In this document: in pieces, positions 46,290 to 59,300 of the stretch
How the letters are laid out: each line of letters starts with the position of its first letter
Position numbering within the stretch: the first letter of the stretch is position 1
DNA from: an uncultured Bacteroidota bacterium
GTDB taxonomy: Bacteria; Bacteroidota; Bacteroidia; Flavobacteriales; Flavobacteriaceae
Reading direction: 5' to 3'
Length of the DNA: 64,000 bases
NCBI GenBank assembly: GCA_902598305.1
Contig: CACKBL010000008.1
Coordinates: forward strand, 36,054 to 100,053
Translations under genes and position numbers: made by a program
The notes under the pieces: generated by a model
What the model was told of the DNA's origin: nothing
What the model saw: the letters and a program-made list of their open reading frames with translations, nothing else
The model's database searches: none

Positions 46290-47051
46290 TTAAATTTCCT
46301 CCTCCTTTAATTTAAACTCTCTAAGTTTTACGTCATCAAAACCTTTTTGGTCAAAGGGGTTTTCAATGTAATTTTGAATATTATACAAAGCGATAAGCGT
46401 AAAACTAATTAAAATTGTAAACCCTAAGGATATTACATTTTGATATTCTGATATGCTAGATTTAATTCCATCAATAAGTGAAGGAGTATATATCAATGGA
46501 AAGAGGTAAATGAAGACCAAGCAATAACTTCTCAAACTAACGGGAGTTCCATGAGATTGCAGAGCATGTAAATTTTCAATATTTTGAAAAACTTCATTTT
46601 TTACTCTTATCATACTGTCTTTTTCTCTATCGTTAAATTTTGACAAGTTGCTCAAAGTGAGTTCATATATTTCTTTACTAAATTTCCTTACCCCTGTGAT
46701 AGAATATTTTTTACTTCCTTTGAGTAAACTAAAGGAGTATTTTTCTAAATTGATCAAAATTTCAGATAATCTTTGTTTGTCTTTTTTTGAAACCCCCTCA
46801 ACTGCTCCAAAGATATTTTGAAGGGTAATTATTTTAGTTCTAAATATTGAAAGGTAATTTAATGACTCTTGTCTTTTGTTGAAAGCTCCGGTTATAGTAA
46901 AAACCAAAGGGAAAATTATAGCAATGCTGATAATATCAAAATTAACTGACATTGTAAGGTCAATATGTTTAAATAAATAATAAACGCCTATTGCCTCTGC
47001 AACTATGATAATTGTGTGAAAGTTAAAAATCGAGAAAATTTTCTTTAACAT
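46290..47051 (-). CDS. Bestrophin-like integral membrane protein
   Basis: The 253-residue product has an N-terminal pair of hydrophobic segments (about 10-55), a soluble helical region (60-165), and two more membrane segments (about 172-235). The closing YIENPFDQKGFDDVKL resembles the conserved ENPF and DD of bacterial bestrophin-type anion channels, and SLRSYCLVFIYLFPLIYTP fits the preceding helix. Function would be anion conductance; the family call is by memory of motifs and tentative. It is convergent with the crotonase gene (three-base gap) and divergent from the second giant gene. Confidence 0.6.
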   Translation of the reverse strand: MLKKIFSIFNFHTIIIVAEAIGVYYLFKHIDLTMSVNFDIISIAIIFPLVFTITGAFNKRQESLNYLSIFRTKIITLQNIFGAVEGVSKKDKQRLSEILINLEKYSFSLLKGSKKYSITGVRKFSKEIYELTLSNLSKFNDREKDSMIRVKNEVFQNIENLHALQSHGTPVSLRSYCLVFIYLFPLIYTPSLIDGIKSSISEYQNVISLGFTILISFTLIALYNIQNYIENPFDQKGFDDVKLREFKLKEEEI

Positions 47052-47071
47052 GGCATGATTAATTATGCGTG

Positions 47072-47079
47072 CAAAATTA
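47072..47079 (-). promoter_or_regulatory. Candidate -7 element for the bestrophin-like gene
   Basis: Minus strand reads TAATTTTG, an exact TAnnTTTG match, 20 bases before the ATG at 47051. Confidence 0.45.
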
Positions 47080-47315
47080 AAATTTTTTTAATAATTAAAT
47101 CTATCCAATAAAAAATTCTCAAATTTCGATGTAAAATTTTACGAATTGTATATTAAAAATTGACCTCTGTACTAATGTTTAAATTGTTGATTAAATTAGA
47201 AGTTTTAATCCCAAGTATTTATAAAATGCTGAAAAACAACATTTTGTAATTAAAGCACAGTTAATTAAAAAGTTAATAACCTAAATATAGTGGTACGATT
47301 ATTGCCGTGTAGCAG

Positions 47316-47350
47316 TTGTAATTTTATATAACGTGTTATAGTTGATTTTG
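47316..47350 (+). promoter_or_regulatory. Candidate promoter region of the second giant gene
   Basis: TTG at 47316 and TATAGTTG at 47337 (one mismatch to TAnnTTTG) are 18 bases apart; TGATTTTG at 47343 is an alternative -7 with one mismatch. Either overlaps the possible TTG start codons, so promoter and start cannot both be as drawn. The rest of 47052-47315 holds an AT-rich spacer and a 12-base palindrome at 47131-47142. Confidence 0.3.
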
Positions 47351-50300
47351 AGGAGATTTTACATAGCGCTTTATACCCTGTTTTTTTGGGGTATATTACT
47401 TGCTCAAGGACAGAGCCCTATTCTTGAGGTTACAACCTACTCCGATATTGTCACGGATTCCGACAACACTGTAAATGCTACAGATGTTGTCGTATTTACC
47501 ATTAAAGCTAGGAACATTAGTAATCTTGCTTTATCAAGTTTAACTATCTCTCATACCCTTCGAGGAATAAATGGATCTGCATTAACACTTAACTCCTCTC
47601 CAACTTTTTTATCTAACTCTAGTGGATCTTCGCCCGGGTCTTTGGTTGCTGGTGAAACAGGAACCTACATTGCCACTTATACTTTTAATGGAGCTGGTGT
47701 CTCGGCTGGTGGGGTTAGCTTAACAGTTACAGGAACAGCAAGTACACCAGGTAATTCAAATAACGTAACTGACCCATCCGATGATGGAGATGACTCAGAT
47801 GGTAACACAGCAAATGACCCAACTCAAGTTGTCGCTGGTAATACTGTAACGGCCTTAGAGGGAACGAAATTAGAAAACTATGTAGATGTTGATGGGAATG
47901 GTACAATTGGTCTTGGAGATCAATTAGAATACATTATTACAGTATATAATAAAGGAGAAGAGCAATTAGATGCTGTTACTCTTTTTGATGTTTTGAAAGA
48001 TCAAAATAATAATGTTCTTGCACTTATTGCCCCTTTTACGCCTCCAGGTCCAATATTTGTCTCTTCTGATCAAAATTCCTCAAATGGTTATCTTCTTGTA
48101 GGTGAGACAGTGACTTACAAAGCGGTTTATATAGTTCAGCAAGGAGCTGTTGATAGCGGGGGATTAAACAACTGTTTAGATATTCAAGCAGATGGAGTAA
48201 ATACGAATCGAAGGGCAACTGATAGAGCAGACGACGGAATTGATAACGACGGGAACCTTGTGGACGATTGTACCGAATCAACGATAACAACAACAGCGAC
48301 TCTTGAGGTGACCAAAACTGCTAACGTCCAAGATGTAAACGGTAATAGTCAAAATGATCCAGGTGATATTATCAACTATAATATAAGAGTAGAAAATAAA
48401 GGAAATGTCACTTTAAGTGGACTTGTTTTATCTGAAAACTTTGATGATGGTAATGGTGCCGCTATTCAATTAAATCACAATCCATTGTTTCAGTCCTCAT
48501 CACTTGGTTCTTCCGCAGGTACTTTAAAGGTCGCCGAAGTTGCTATTTATACCGCTTCTTATACTATAACAGCTCCCGTTGCTAACACCGGTAGTGTGTC
48601 TAATTCTCTTACTGCCACAGCTAATTCACCTGGCAATAACGGAGATGTGGTTGATGTGAGTGATGATGGAATAGATAACGATGGCAATACAGAAAATGAC
48701 TCCACCACTACATCACTTACTATTGATAAACGAATTGAAGCTACTAAAACATATAAAATAGCTGATAATGGCGATGGAGAGAACGGAGTAGGTGATGTCG
48801 TAACCTTTACTATAACCGTTCAAAATACGGGTCAGATTGCTCTATCTGGAATTACTCTAGTTGATTTACTCACCGATTGTACTGGTACACTTACTCTTAC
48901 TATGGCAAGTGGGCCAACCTGGAATTCCAACAGTGCAGGCTCAGCGCAGGGAAGTTTGAATCCGGGAGAGATAGGAACTTATACTGCAACATATACTATT
49001 GGTAATGCTGAGATCGGATCGGGATGTATCTTAAATACAGTAAGTGTTACCGCAAACAGTCCAGGAAACACAGGAGACGTAACCGATGTAAGTGATGATG
49101 GGAATGATGCAGATGGAAATCTAGTTGATGACGAAACTAGAATTGATTTTACTGTTGATCCAGCTGTTGAGGTTGTCAAAACAGGTCTACTCGTTGATAA
49201 CGGTGATAATTTACCTGGAGTGGGAGATACAGCTGTTTTTACAATTGTTGTTACTAACAAAGGTAACACTGCACTTACCTCCATTACACTTACAGAGACA
49301 TTTCAAAGGGGGAACAATACTTCGATTTCATTAGATGCAGGCCCTACTTTTAATTTTTCCTCAGGTGGGTCCGCTGCAGGTTCACTTCAAACAGGGGAAA
49401 GTGCGACCTATACTGCGAGTTATACTGTTGATGCAACAGATGTATCTACAACAAGGGTTAAAAATCAAGTTACCGTTTCTGCAAAAACTCTTGATGGTTC
49501 ACTTACAAGAACAGATGTTAGTGACGATGGAGACGATTTAGATGGTAATACACAAAACGACGTCACTGAGGTAAGACTTAATTTCAACCCAATTTTGGAG
49601 GCGACAAAAACCGTGTCTATGTCTTCAAATGCGAATCCTGTTATAGGAGATATAGCGGAGTATACTATAACAGTAGTAAATAAGGGAAATGTTGATGTAG
49701 GCAACCTTAATTTAAATGATACATTTGTAGGTCTTGCGGGTGCAGCTATACAATTAAACGGTGGACCAACTTTCCAAAGTGCATCAGCTGGGTCAAGTGC
49801 TACTACTGTTAAAAGAGATGGTACCGTTACATACACTGCATCGTTTACTGTTAATCAAGCTTCCGTAGATTCAGGTGGGTTTAGAAATACCGTTGTTGTA
49901 ACGGGAAGCAATCCTGGGAGTTCCTCTGCAGATGTAATTGAAGCTAGTGACGATGGAATTGATGGAGATGGAAATTTAACAAATGATCCTACCGATGTTG
50001 TAATAGCTGAAGTCCCAGAAATTGAAGTTACTAAAACAGCTACATTTACTGATAATGATTCTAGTGGTGCTATTTCACTAGGTGATAGAATCGATTATAC
50101 AATTTTAGTACAGAACCTTAGTAATGTTACATTAGACAACATTTCTGTATCGGATGATTTACAAGATATCACACTAACCACTACAAAGACCTTAGATAGT
50201 GGACCGAGTTTTGTAAGTGCAAATCAGGGATCAGCTTTTGGAACCTTAAAACCCAATGAAACAGCTACTTTTCAGGGTACATATATTATTCGACAGGTTG

Positions 50301-53300
50301 ATGTAGATGCTGGGGGTTTATCAAATCAGGCCTCTGTTACAGCTCAAACTCCAGCAGATGTAACTATTACCGATGCTAGTGATGATGGTAATGACTTTGA
50401 TCAAAATACTGTTGATGATAGAACGGAAACCATAATTCCGAGGACGCCTGGGATTGAAGTAACAAAGACCTCTACTATAACCGACAATAACGGGGATAAC
50501 ACCTATGGGGTTGGCGACACGGTAGTATACACAATAACGATTGCAAATACAGGGAATCTAGATTTTTCATCTGTCGTTTTAGATGATGTGCTATCAAAGA
50601 AAAATGGTGGAACACTTGCTTTAACTGTTACACCTACTTTTAAATCGTCAACTTTAGGCTCCGATGCAGGATCCTTAAAGGTAAGCGAAACGGCAACCTA
50701 CGTAGCAAGTTACACTATTGCACAAGAGGCTATTGACGGGGGTGGATTATCCAATCAAGCCTCAGTAACAGCAGCTTCCTTAACAGCTACTGTAACTGAT
50801 TTGAGCGATGATGGAATTGACAATGATGGAAATACAACTGATGACCCAACTGAAAACATCCTGTTTGGAACACTTATTTTGGAGGCTACCAAAACAGCAA
50901 CTGTTACCGATGTTGATGGTAACGGAGAAACCGGTCTTGGAGACATTATCAATTATACAATTGCAATTGAAAACAAAGGAACCGAATCTCTACAAAATTT
51001 TACAGTTACAGATACTTTCGTGGATGCCAATGGAAATACACTCACGCTAAATGCTACACCTACATCCAGTGACCCAGACCTTCTTGCACCTGGAGCTGTA
51101 AAAACCTATGTAGCAAGTTACACTATTGCTCAAAACGCACTAGATAATGGTGGTGTTCGAAATAGTGCTCTTGTTAGAGCAAGTAATGTTGCGGGAACTA
51201 TTTTTGTTAGTGACATAAGTGATGATGGTAATGATGCAGATGGAAATACTGTGACCGATACCACTGATACGCTTATTACCCCTAATCCATCGCTAAATCT
51301 TACCAAAACCTATGTAAATAATGATAACGATGGAGATAATAGAATATCAGTTGGAGATAACATTGTGTACACCTTTTCTCTTTTAAATGATGGGAATGTA
51401 ACGCAAAGGTTTATCTACATTACAGATTATATCACCGATTTCGATGGTAATGTCCGACAGTTGGATGCATTTGCCTCGCCCAATAGGCTCAATTTTATTT
51501 CCGCTTCTCAAGGATCTTCAAATGGAACTTTAATTTCAGGTGAAATTGCCACCTATACGGCTACTTATACCGTACAAAATGCTGACAATGCAAGTGGAGG
51601 TATATCCAACACCGCCTCTGCTACGAGCTATGTTTATGTAAATGGTGATCCAGTAGTTCATGCAAGGGATCAAAGTGACGACGGAGATGACACCGATGGC
51701 AATACTGAAAACGATCCGACACTTTCCTATCTTGGTGATTTACCTCAAATAGAGGTTACCAAAACAGCGACCTATACTGGATACGCAAATGGTGCTAATC
51801 CTGGAGATGTTGCCGTGTTTACCATAACGGTTGAAAATAGGTCTACTCATCCTAAAGACATTGTCAGAGATCTTACTTTTTCTGATGATTTAAAAGATGC
51901 GTTTTTAAGAGATAGAACAATGACCAATACAGTCACCTTCAACTCTGCTAGTGCTTCATCTGCCCAGGGAACACTTACACTTGGAGAGACTGCAACTTAC
52001 ACAGCCTCTTATACCATCACCCAAAGCGATATTGATACAGGAGGGCTTAGAAACCAAATCACCTTTGAGGGGAATACCGTTAGAAACCCTGTTCCAGCAG
52101 AAAAAGACGTAAAAGATGTTAGTGACAACGGTATTGATACGGATGGAAATACTGAGAATGATCCAACCTTTTTGGTCCTAGGTACCGATTCCGATGGAGA
52201 CAATATTCCGGATACCACCGATATTGATGATGATAATGATGGAATTTTAGACAGAGACGAGCAGTGTTTGAACTTTTTGCTAGATGGAACTTCATTTGAA
52301 ACTTATTCAGGGTCTTTCCCACCCGGCTCTCCAGCAAATAGAAATACAGCATACCCAAATACTACCGTTGCTCCTCCTTTTACCTCTATCAATGGGGATG
52401 GTGAGGTATGGTCGCAAAGTCAGGGACCGCAGGGCACCACTTTTGGTCCATACCAAGGATTTTATTTTATCGAACTTTTAAGTAATGCCGCTAGTGGTAA
52501 CGATGCGTCTTACTGGGATAAAACAGCCTATGGGTCCAACGGTAATTACGATAGAATTCTTGTTATAGAAAATGTATATCCAAACAGATCTTATGGAATT
52601 TCCTTCTATCATAAAGAAGGAGGTCGATTTGTAGCTACACACGCTGGTGGAGGAAGTACGCTTCTGCAGATACAATCTATGCAGACCAATTATGCAATAA
52701 GTGATGTCACCTCAGCCTCATCTAGTTGGCAGTCTAGGACGGTCACCTTTACAACTGATGCACAGACAACAAGAGTAGCTATAATGTTTTCTGCATACGC
52801 TCCTGGAATCAACTCATCGATTCAGCTTGATGCCATTACGATGACAGCATCAAAGTCTTGTACACCAGATATTGATGGAGACGGAGTTCCAAATGGACTA
52901 GACTTAGACTCGGACAACGACGGTATTTATGATGTGGTTGAGTCGGGAAATGAAGCTTTGGATACCAATAATGATGGAGTAATTAATGGTTTGGACACTG
53001 GTTTTGCAGATACCGATAACGATGGTGCATCTGACCAGGCTGAGTTAAATACAGCTAAAGACAGTGATTCCGATAGTATTTTAGATGCTTTTGAACTGGA
53101 TTCAGATGGTGATGGATGTAACGATACCGAAGAGGCAGGATATACCGATCCAAATTCCGATGGCAAGCTTGGGCCAAATCCAGTGAATCAAAATAGCAAG
53201 GGTAAAGTAACAAGTGGATCGGATGGATATACTACTCCACAAGATTTAAATAATGACAACACTTTCGATTTCAGAGATGAGAATTACGATGTTGGGTGTT

Positions 53301-56300
53301 ACAATCCATCTTTGCAGGTGGTGAAATCAGCTGTTGTCTCCGATACGAATTCAAATGGAATTACAGATCTAGGAGATATTATTACCTATACAGTTGTGGT
53401 TACCAACACCGGAGGACTTCCACTTTTATTTACGGGTATCGATGATAAACTTAAATATGGCAGCACCACGCAGACGCTAACATTGGATTGGAGCTCGACC
53501 TCTACAACGGTATTTGTAGGGCCTAAAACCAACTTGTTTGCTTATTCCAATCGTTTAGACGAGGGTAGTGGATGGAACGAAATGAACGGAAGTGGCCAAG
53601 ATTGGAATGATTACTATCAGTGGAATATTCCACTTAATGAGCCTTACTATTACAATGCTGATAGTGGATTAGGTTATGGTAATGTAGATTCCCACTTTAC
53701 GACTAACGGTTTTGGTAATACACCATCAACTTATTTAGGGTCTGGAGACAGTTATAGCGGGAGACATGCTATAGGAAGAAACGACAACGATCCAGATGCC
53801 TATTTATATAGAAATGTCACTTTATCAGGAAATACTACTTACACCATTTCTGTTTATGCTGCAGCTAGAAACAGCGCTCGAATAAACGACACCGATAATA
53901 ATGATATGTTGAGATTTGTATACCGCCGTTCTGGTGGCTCCGATGTTTTTTCTCCTTATCAAGTGATAACAAATTATATAACTCCTGATAATGCTGGTAG
54001 TACAAATTGGAGAAGATACTACTGGACTTTTACAACTACCACCACTACAACCTATAGTGTTGGAATAGCCGCTCCTAACTTGAATGGGGACTGGACTGCA
54101 CTTTGGGGAATACAGTTAGAGGAGGGTATATTACCTTCAACTTATATTTTCACCTATTCGAATACCTCAACTACTCCCTCAAGAACAATTGAACAAAATC
54201 CTACAGTGGTTGCACTTCCAACGGGGGAAAGTGCTACCTACACCGCACAGGTTTCCATAACACAGGATATGATGGATACCGCCACTGAAATTTCAAATCA
54301 AGTGACGATAACAGGATCTTTTACTTCTCCAGGTGGAATATCTGGGACGACTTTTGATGTAAGTGCTGATGATGATAACAGTGATGGAAACACAGAAAAC
54401 GATCCAACCATTACACCACTTAATGTTACTAACCAAATAGAGGCTACCAAAACAGCTACCACAACCGATATCAATGGAAATGGTCAAATCGATGCAGGCG
54501 ACAAAATAAATTATGAAATCACCATTAAAAACACCGGTAACACTTCTCTTAGAAATTTTACCGTTACCGACACCTTGACACGTTCAAGTGGAGTTACTGT
54601 TACCCAATTTTCGGGCACAAGCTCTTTTACCTTAAAAGAGATAAGAAATTTATTTTATTACTCAAATCTCCAAGATGATATTGATAATCAGTGGAATGAA
54701 CAGGGGGATGTATGGGGTTCTACTTTAAATTCATGGGGATATCCCGTAGACGAACCTTACTACTGGTCATCAATGAGTGGAATCAGTTATTCTAACGTTG
54801 ATTATTATTTTCAAACAAATGGTTTGGGAAGGACAAGGTCACCTTTGACAAGTGGGTCTGATAATCATTCTGGTGCGCACAGTAGAATTCATGATTATAA
54901 TGATACTTCAAGATATTATTACCAAGACGTAACTCTAGAGGCAAATACCGAGTATACCGTATCGGTTTATGCTAGAGCTTGGAATGCAAACTATGACGAT
55001 GCGGTAACAGCAGAGCAAATACGTTTTGTATATCGGCCTCCTGGAGGATCGGATACTTTTTCTCAATATTTTACTCTTCCAACCTATGTCAATAACTGGT
55101 CATTCCAACGATTTAGCTACACCTTCACAACTGGGGCCCAGGGAATCTACAGGGTAGGAATTGACCCTCCCTATGCAGACGGAAACGGAGCTGGTTTCTG
55201 GGGGGCACAACTTGAAAAAGGATCTATACCTACAACCTACATTTATACTTATGGTAGTCTACCCTCAAGACAATCAGATGCTTTACCTATTTCAACTAAT
55301 GCCACAACAACATATATTGAATGGGAAGGCAGTTATCCAAGTAACACTAGCCTAGCTGGTTTGTTAATCCAAAATAGTAATGGGACTAAATATGCTAGAG
55401 ATATCAGTCTGGGAAATGGTTATCGTTCAATACTTGAGGTTGAACCCCAAAATTTCGGTTCATATAATAGTCGTCCTACTAGTAGCCATTTTGATAACGG
55501 TTATTTGGGAGAATTCAATGGACATAGATACTATTTAGAACACACAACGTGGAACTGGAGTAACCACAACACTTACGCTACCAACGCAGGTGGATATCTT
55601 TTTGTACCCAACAGTAAAGAAGAATGGGATTTTATGATGACAGCCATTCGTAATAACTCCAATGGACAATGGCACTGGACAGGAATATATCAGACAAATA
55701 ATTCTGGTTATCAGTCTGATAATATAAACGGTGGATGGATCGCAAGGGATGGTTCATATGTGCTTAAACCTGGGGAATCAACGGTGATGGTACCTGGAGG
55801 AAAAGTAGAATATGAGTTTTCTCATACCATCACACAAGATGATGTGGATGATGGCATATTAATAAACCAGGTTTTTGTCTCAGCTGAGGGGACTTCACTA
55901 GTTACAGAAACTTCCGATGATGGAATTGACAATGATGGAAATACCGTCGATGACCCAACGGTTACAGAGATTAGTAAGCAGTCTTCCGTTACCATTGCAA
56001 AAACTGCCACTGTTAGTGATGTCAATGGAGATGGTCTTAACGGAGTTGGAGATATTATTGAATATACCATTGTGGTTACCAACACTGGAAACACCAAATT
56101 AACAAGCACGACAATTATTGATAGTCTAACCGATGGTCTAGGGAACACACGATCTTTAAATACCACAGTGACCTATAACTCAACTAAGGCAACGATAACC
56201 ACAGATATTCAAGTTCAAAATTTATTTTATTATTCTCAAAGAATCGATGATAATGATTACCAGTGGGATGAAAATGGTAATATTTGGGGGAGCGCACATA

Positions 56301-59300
56301 ATACCTGGGGACATCCAAAAAATGAACCCTATTACTTTAACACTTCCAGCGGTGATAGTTATAGTAATGTAGATTATAATTTCCCAGTAAACGGTTTAGG
56401 TAACACAAAAAATAATAATAACTCATCAGATGTAAATTCTGGTGCACATGCGAGGATTCATGACAACAATAATACCTCGAATTATGTATACCAAAATGTA
56501 ACATTAGAGGCAAACACACAGTATACAGTTTCTGTTTACTCCAGTGCTTGGGATTCTAATTGGGATGATGCAGTCACAAATGAACAACTTAGATTTGTTT
56601 ATAGACCTCCTGGAGGATCCGACACCTACTCTCCATACATAACATATCAAACATATGGACAGTGGTCATGGCAACGCTATTCCTATACGTTTACTACTGG
56701 TGCTGCAGGTAGCTATAGAGTAGGGATTGACCCTCCCTATGCAGGAAGTTATGGAGCACGATTCTGGGGTGCTCAACTTGAAACAGGAAGCGCACCTACG
56801 CGTTTCATATATACTTATAGTTCAATAAATCCAACACTATCTGGAACAACAGATACTATGACTTCAACCACAGATAATAATAGAATTTTAGAATCAAGAA
56901 GCGTAGATACCTACACTGCAAGTTATACTATTACCCAAGATGATGTAGATAGTAAATTTTTATCTAATACCGCTACATTTACAGGTATCGATCCTGATGG
57001 AACGACCGTGGTTTCTAAAACCTCCGATGATGGAGACCCGTCTAACGGAGGTGAAGACCCAACCATTATAAGTCTGGCATCAACATCAACTTTAGATGTA
57101 TTTAAGTCAGCAATTGTGCAAGATGTAAATGGTAGTCAGGTAAATGATCTTGGCGATATTATTGTCTACACCATTGTAGTTTCAAATACAGGGTATACTA
57201 CCATATCGTCTTTAACATGCTCAGATACCCTTACAGATTTCAGTGGTACAGCTCTTACCTATAATGCACCAATTAGTACGGTGAGTGCGACCTCAGGTTC
57301 TACCTCCTCCTCTTTGGCGGTGGCTGGGGTAACGACCTTTACAGCTTCCTATACCATTACCCAGTCCGATATAAATTCAGGGGGAGTATCCAATACCATT
57401 CTAATTTTAGGTAGTAGCTCGGGTCTTACCGATAACGTCACAGCAACCTATGAGATTTCAACCCCACTTGAAACTGCAAGTCCGGTTCTTGAGCTTACAA
57501 AAACCTTTACCACTACCGACAATAACAGTAATGGTCAGGTGGACCTTGGTGATACCATCAATTATACCATTACAGCAGAAAACAAAGGAAATGTAATCCT
57601 TACAGGACTTACCCTGACAGATACACTTACGGATCTTTTAAGTAATACCCTTACCCTAACATCAGGACCTACGTATTCTAGTTCTACAGATGGTAGTACC
57701 TCACAGGGAACCATCACCATGGGTGAGACAGAAACTTACCTAGCCACATTTGTCATTTCCCAAGCGGCTATGGACGCTGGAGCAGTTTTCAATACTGTCT
57801 CGGCAGTAGCATCTTCACCTGCAAATTCAAATAATGTTACAGATACCTCCGATAACGGACAAGATGGAGACGGAAATACAATTGATGATCAAACAAAGAC
57901 AGAATTTAATATTGTTTCCAACTTAAGAGTATCTAAAACGGCACAAGTCCAGGACGTTAATTCCAATACAATCAACGATGTTGGAGATATCATTGTTTAT
58001 TCCATTGTTGTGACCAATACTGGAGGGGTGAAAGTAAAGTCTTTAAAAACGTCCGATACATTAAAAGACGGAAATGGATTAACACTAAACTTAAATACCC
58101 CGTTACAAACTGTAACCTCGACATCGGGGTCAACCTCAAGTACGCTTTTAATTCGTGGTTCTACCACATTTACTACTTCCTATACCATAACTCAATCTGA
58201 TCTTAATTCAGGGAGAGTAAGAAATATAATTGAAGTAATAGGTAGTACGACTACCAATTCTGATAATACTTCCAATACAACAGAAGTTATTACTGAGCTT
58301 GCCACCGTTAGCCCAGTAATTGAGATTACAAAAACAGCTTCGATTACCGATAATGGAGATGGAGTAAATGGTGTTGGAGATATTGTAAACTATTTTATAA
58401 CTGTTGAAAACAAGGGGAATGTACCTATTAAAGTTCCTATATCCTTTACCACTACTGATATCGCCACAAATACAGATGGTCCAAGATCTGTCTTTGCAGC
58501 AGACATGGATGGGGATGGAGATATGGATATCCTATCAGCTTCATTTGCTGACGATACCATAGCCTGGTATGAAAATAATGGGGCTGCAAATCCTACTTGG
58601 ACTAAAAATGTTATAGCAACAAGTGCAGATGGCGCATTTTCTGTCTTTGCAGAAGACATGGACGGGGATGGGGATATGGATATCATATCGGCTTCCGCAA
58701 ATGACAATACCATAGCTTGGTATGAAAATAACGGCGCTGCTAATCCTACTTGGACCGCTGCCAATATTGCAACAAATGCAGTTGCTGCAAGATCTGTTCA
58801 AGCAAAAGATATGGACGGCGATGGGGATATGGATATCGTATCGGCTTCTCACAATGACAACACCATTGCTTGGTATGAGAACAACGGAGCTGCAAACCCT
58901 GTGTGGACTAAAGCTGTTATAGCAACAAGTGCACTTCAAGCAAGAGATGTCTTTGTAGAGGATATGGATGGAGATGGAGATATGGATATCCTATCAGCTT
59001 CATATGGTGACGATACCATAGCCTGGTATGAGAACAACGGGGCTGCAAATCCTACATGGGCGGCCGCTGATATCGTAACAAATGCAAATGGTGCACATTC
59101 TGTCTTTGCAGCAGATATGGACGGGGATGGGGATATGGATATCATATCGGCTTCTGCTCTTGACAACACTATTGAATGGTATGAAAGTAATGGGGCTGCA
59201 GATCCTACTTGGACTAAAGCTGTTATAGCAACAAGTCCAAATAGTCCAAGATCTGTTTTTGCATCAGATATGGATGGAGATGGGGATATGGATATCGTAT

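Noticed and set aside
47131..47142. Palindrome GTAAAATTTTAC as an operator for the second giant gene
   Set aside because: Such AT-only symmetric words are expected by chance in DNA this AT-rich; it is over 200 bases from the start and has no second copy.
58390..59169. Antisense frames that look like Ser/Pro-rich repeated proteins
   Set aside because: They mirror the exact 153-base FG-GAP-like repeats and have no independent start signals or families.
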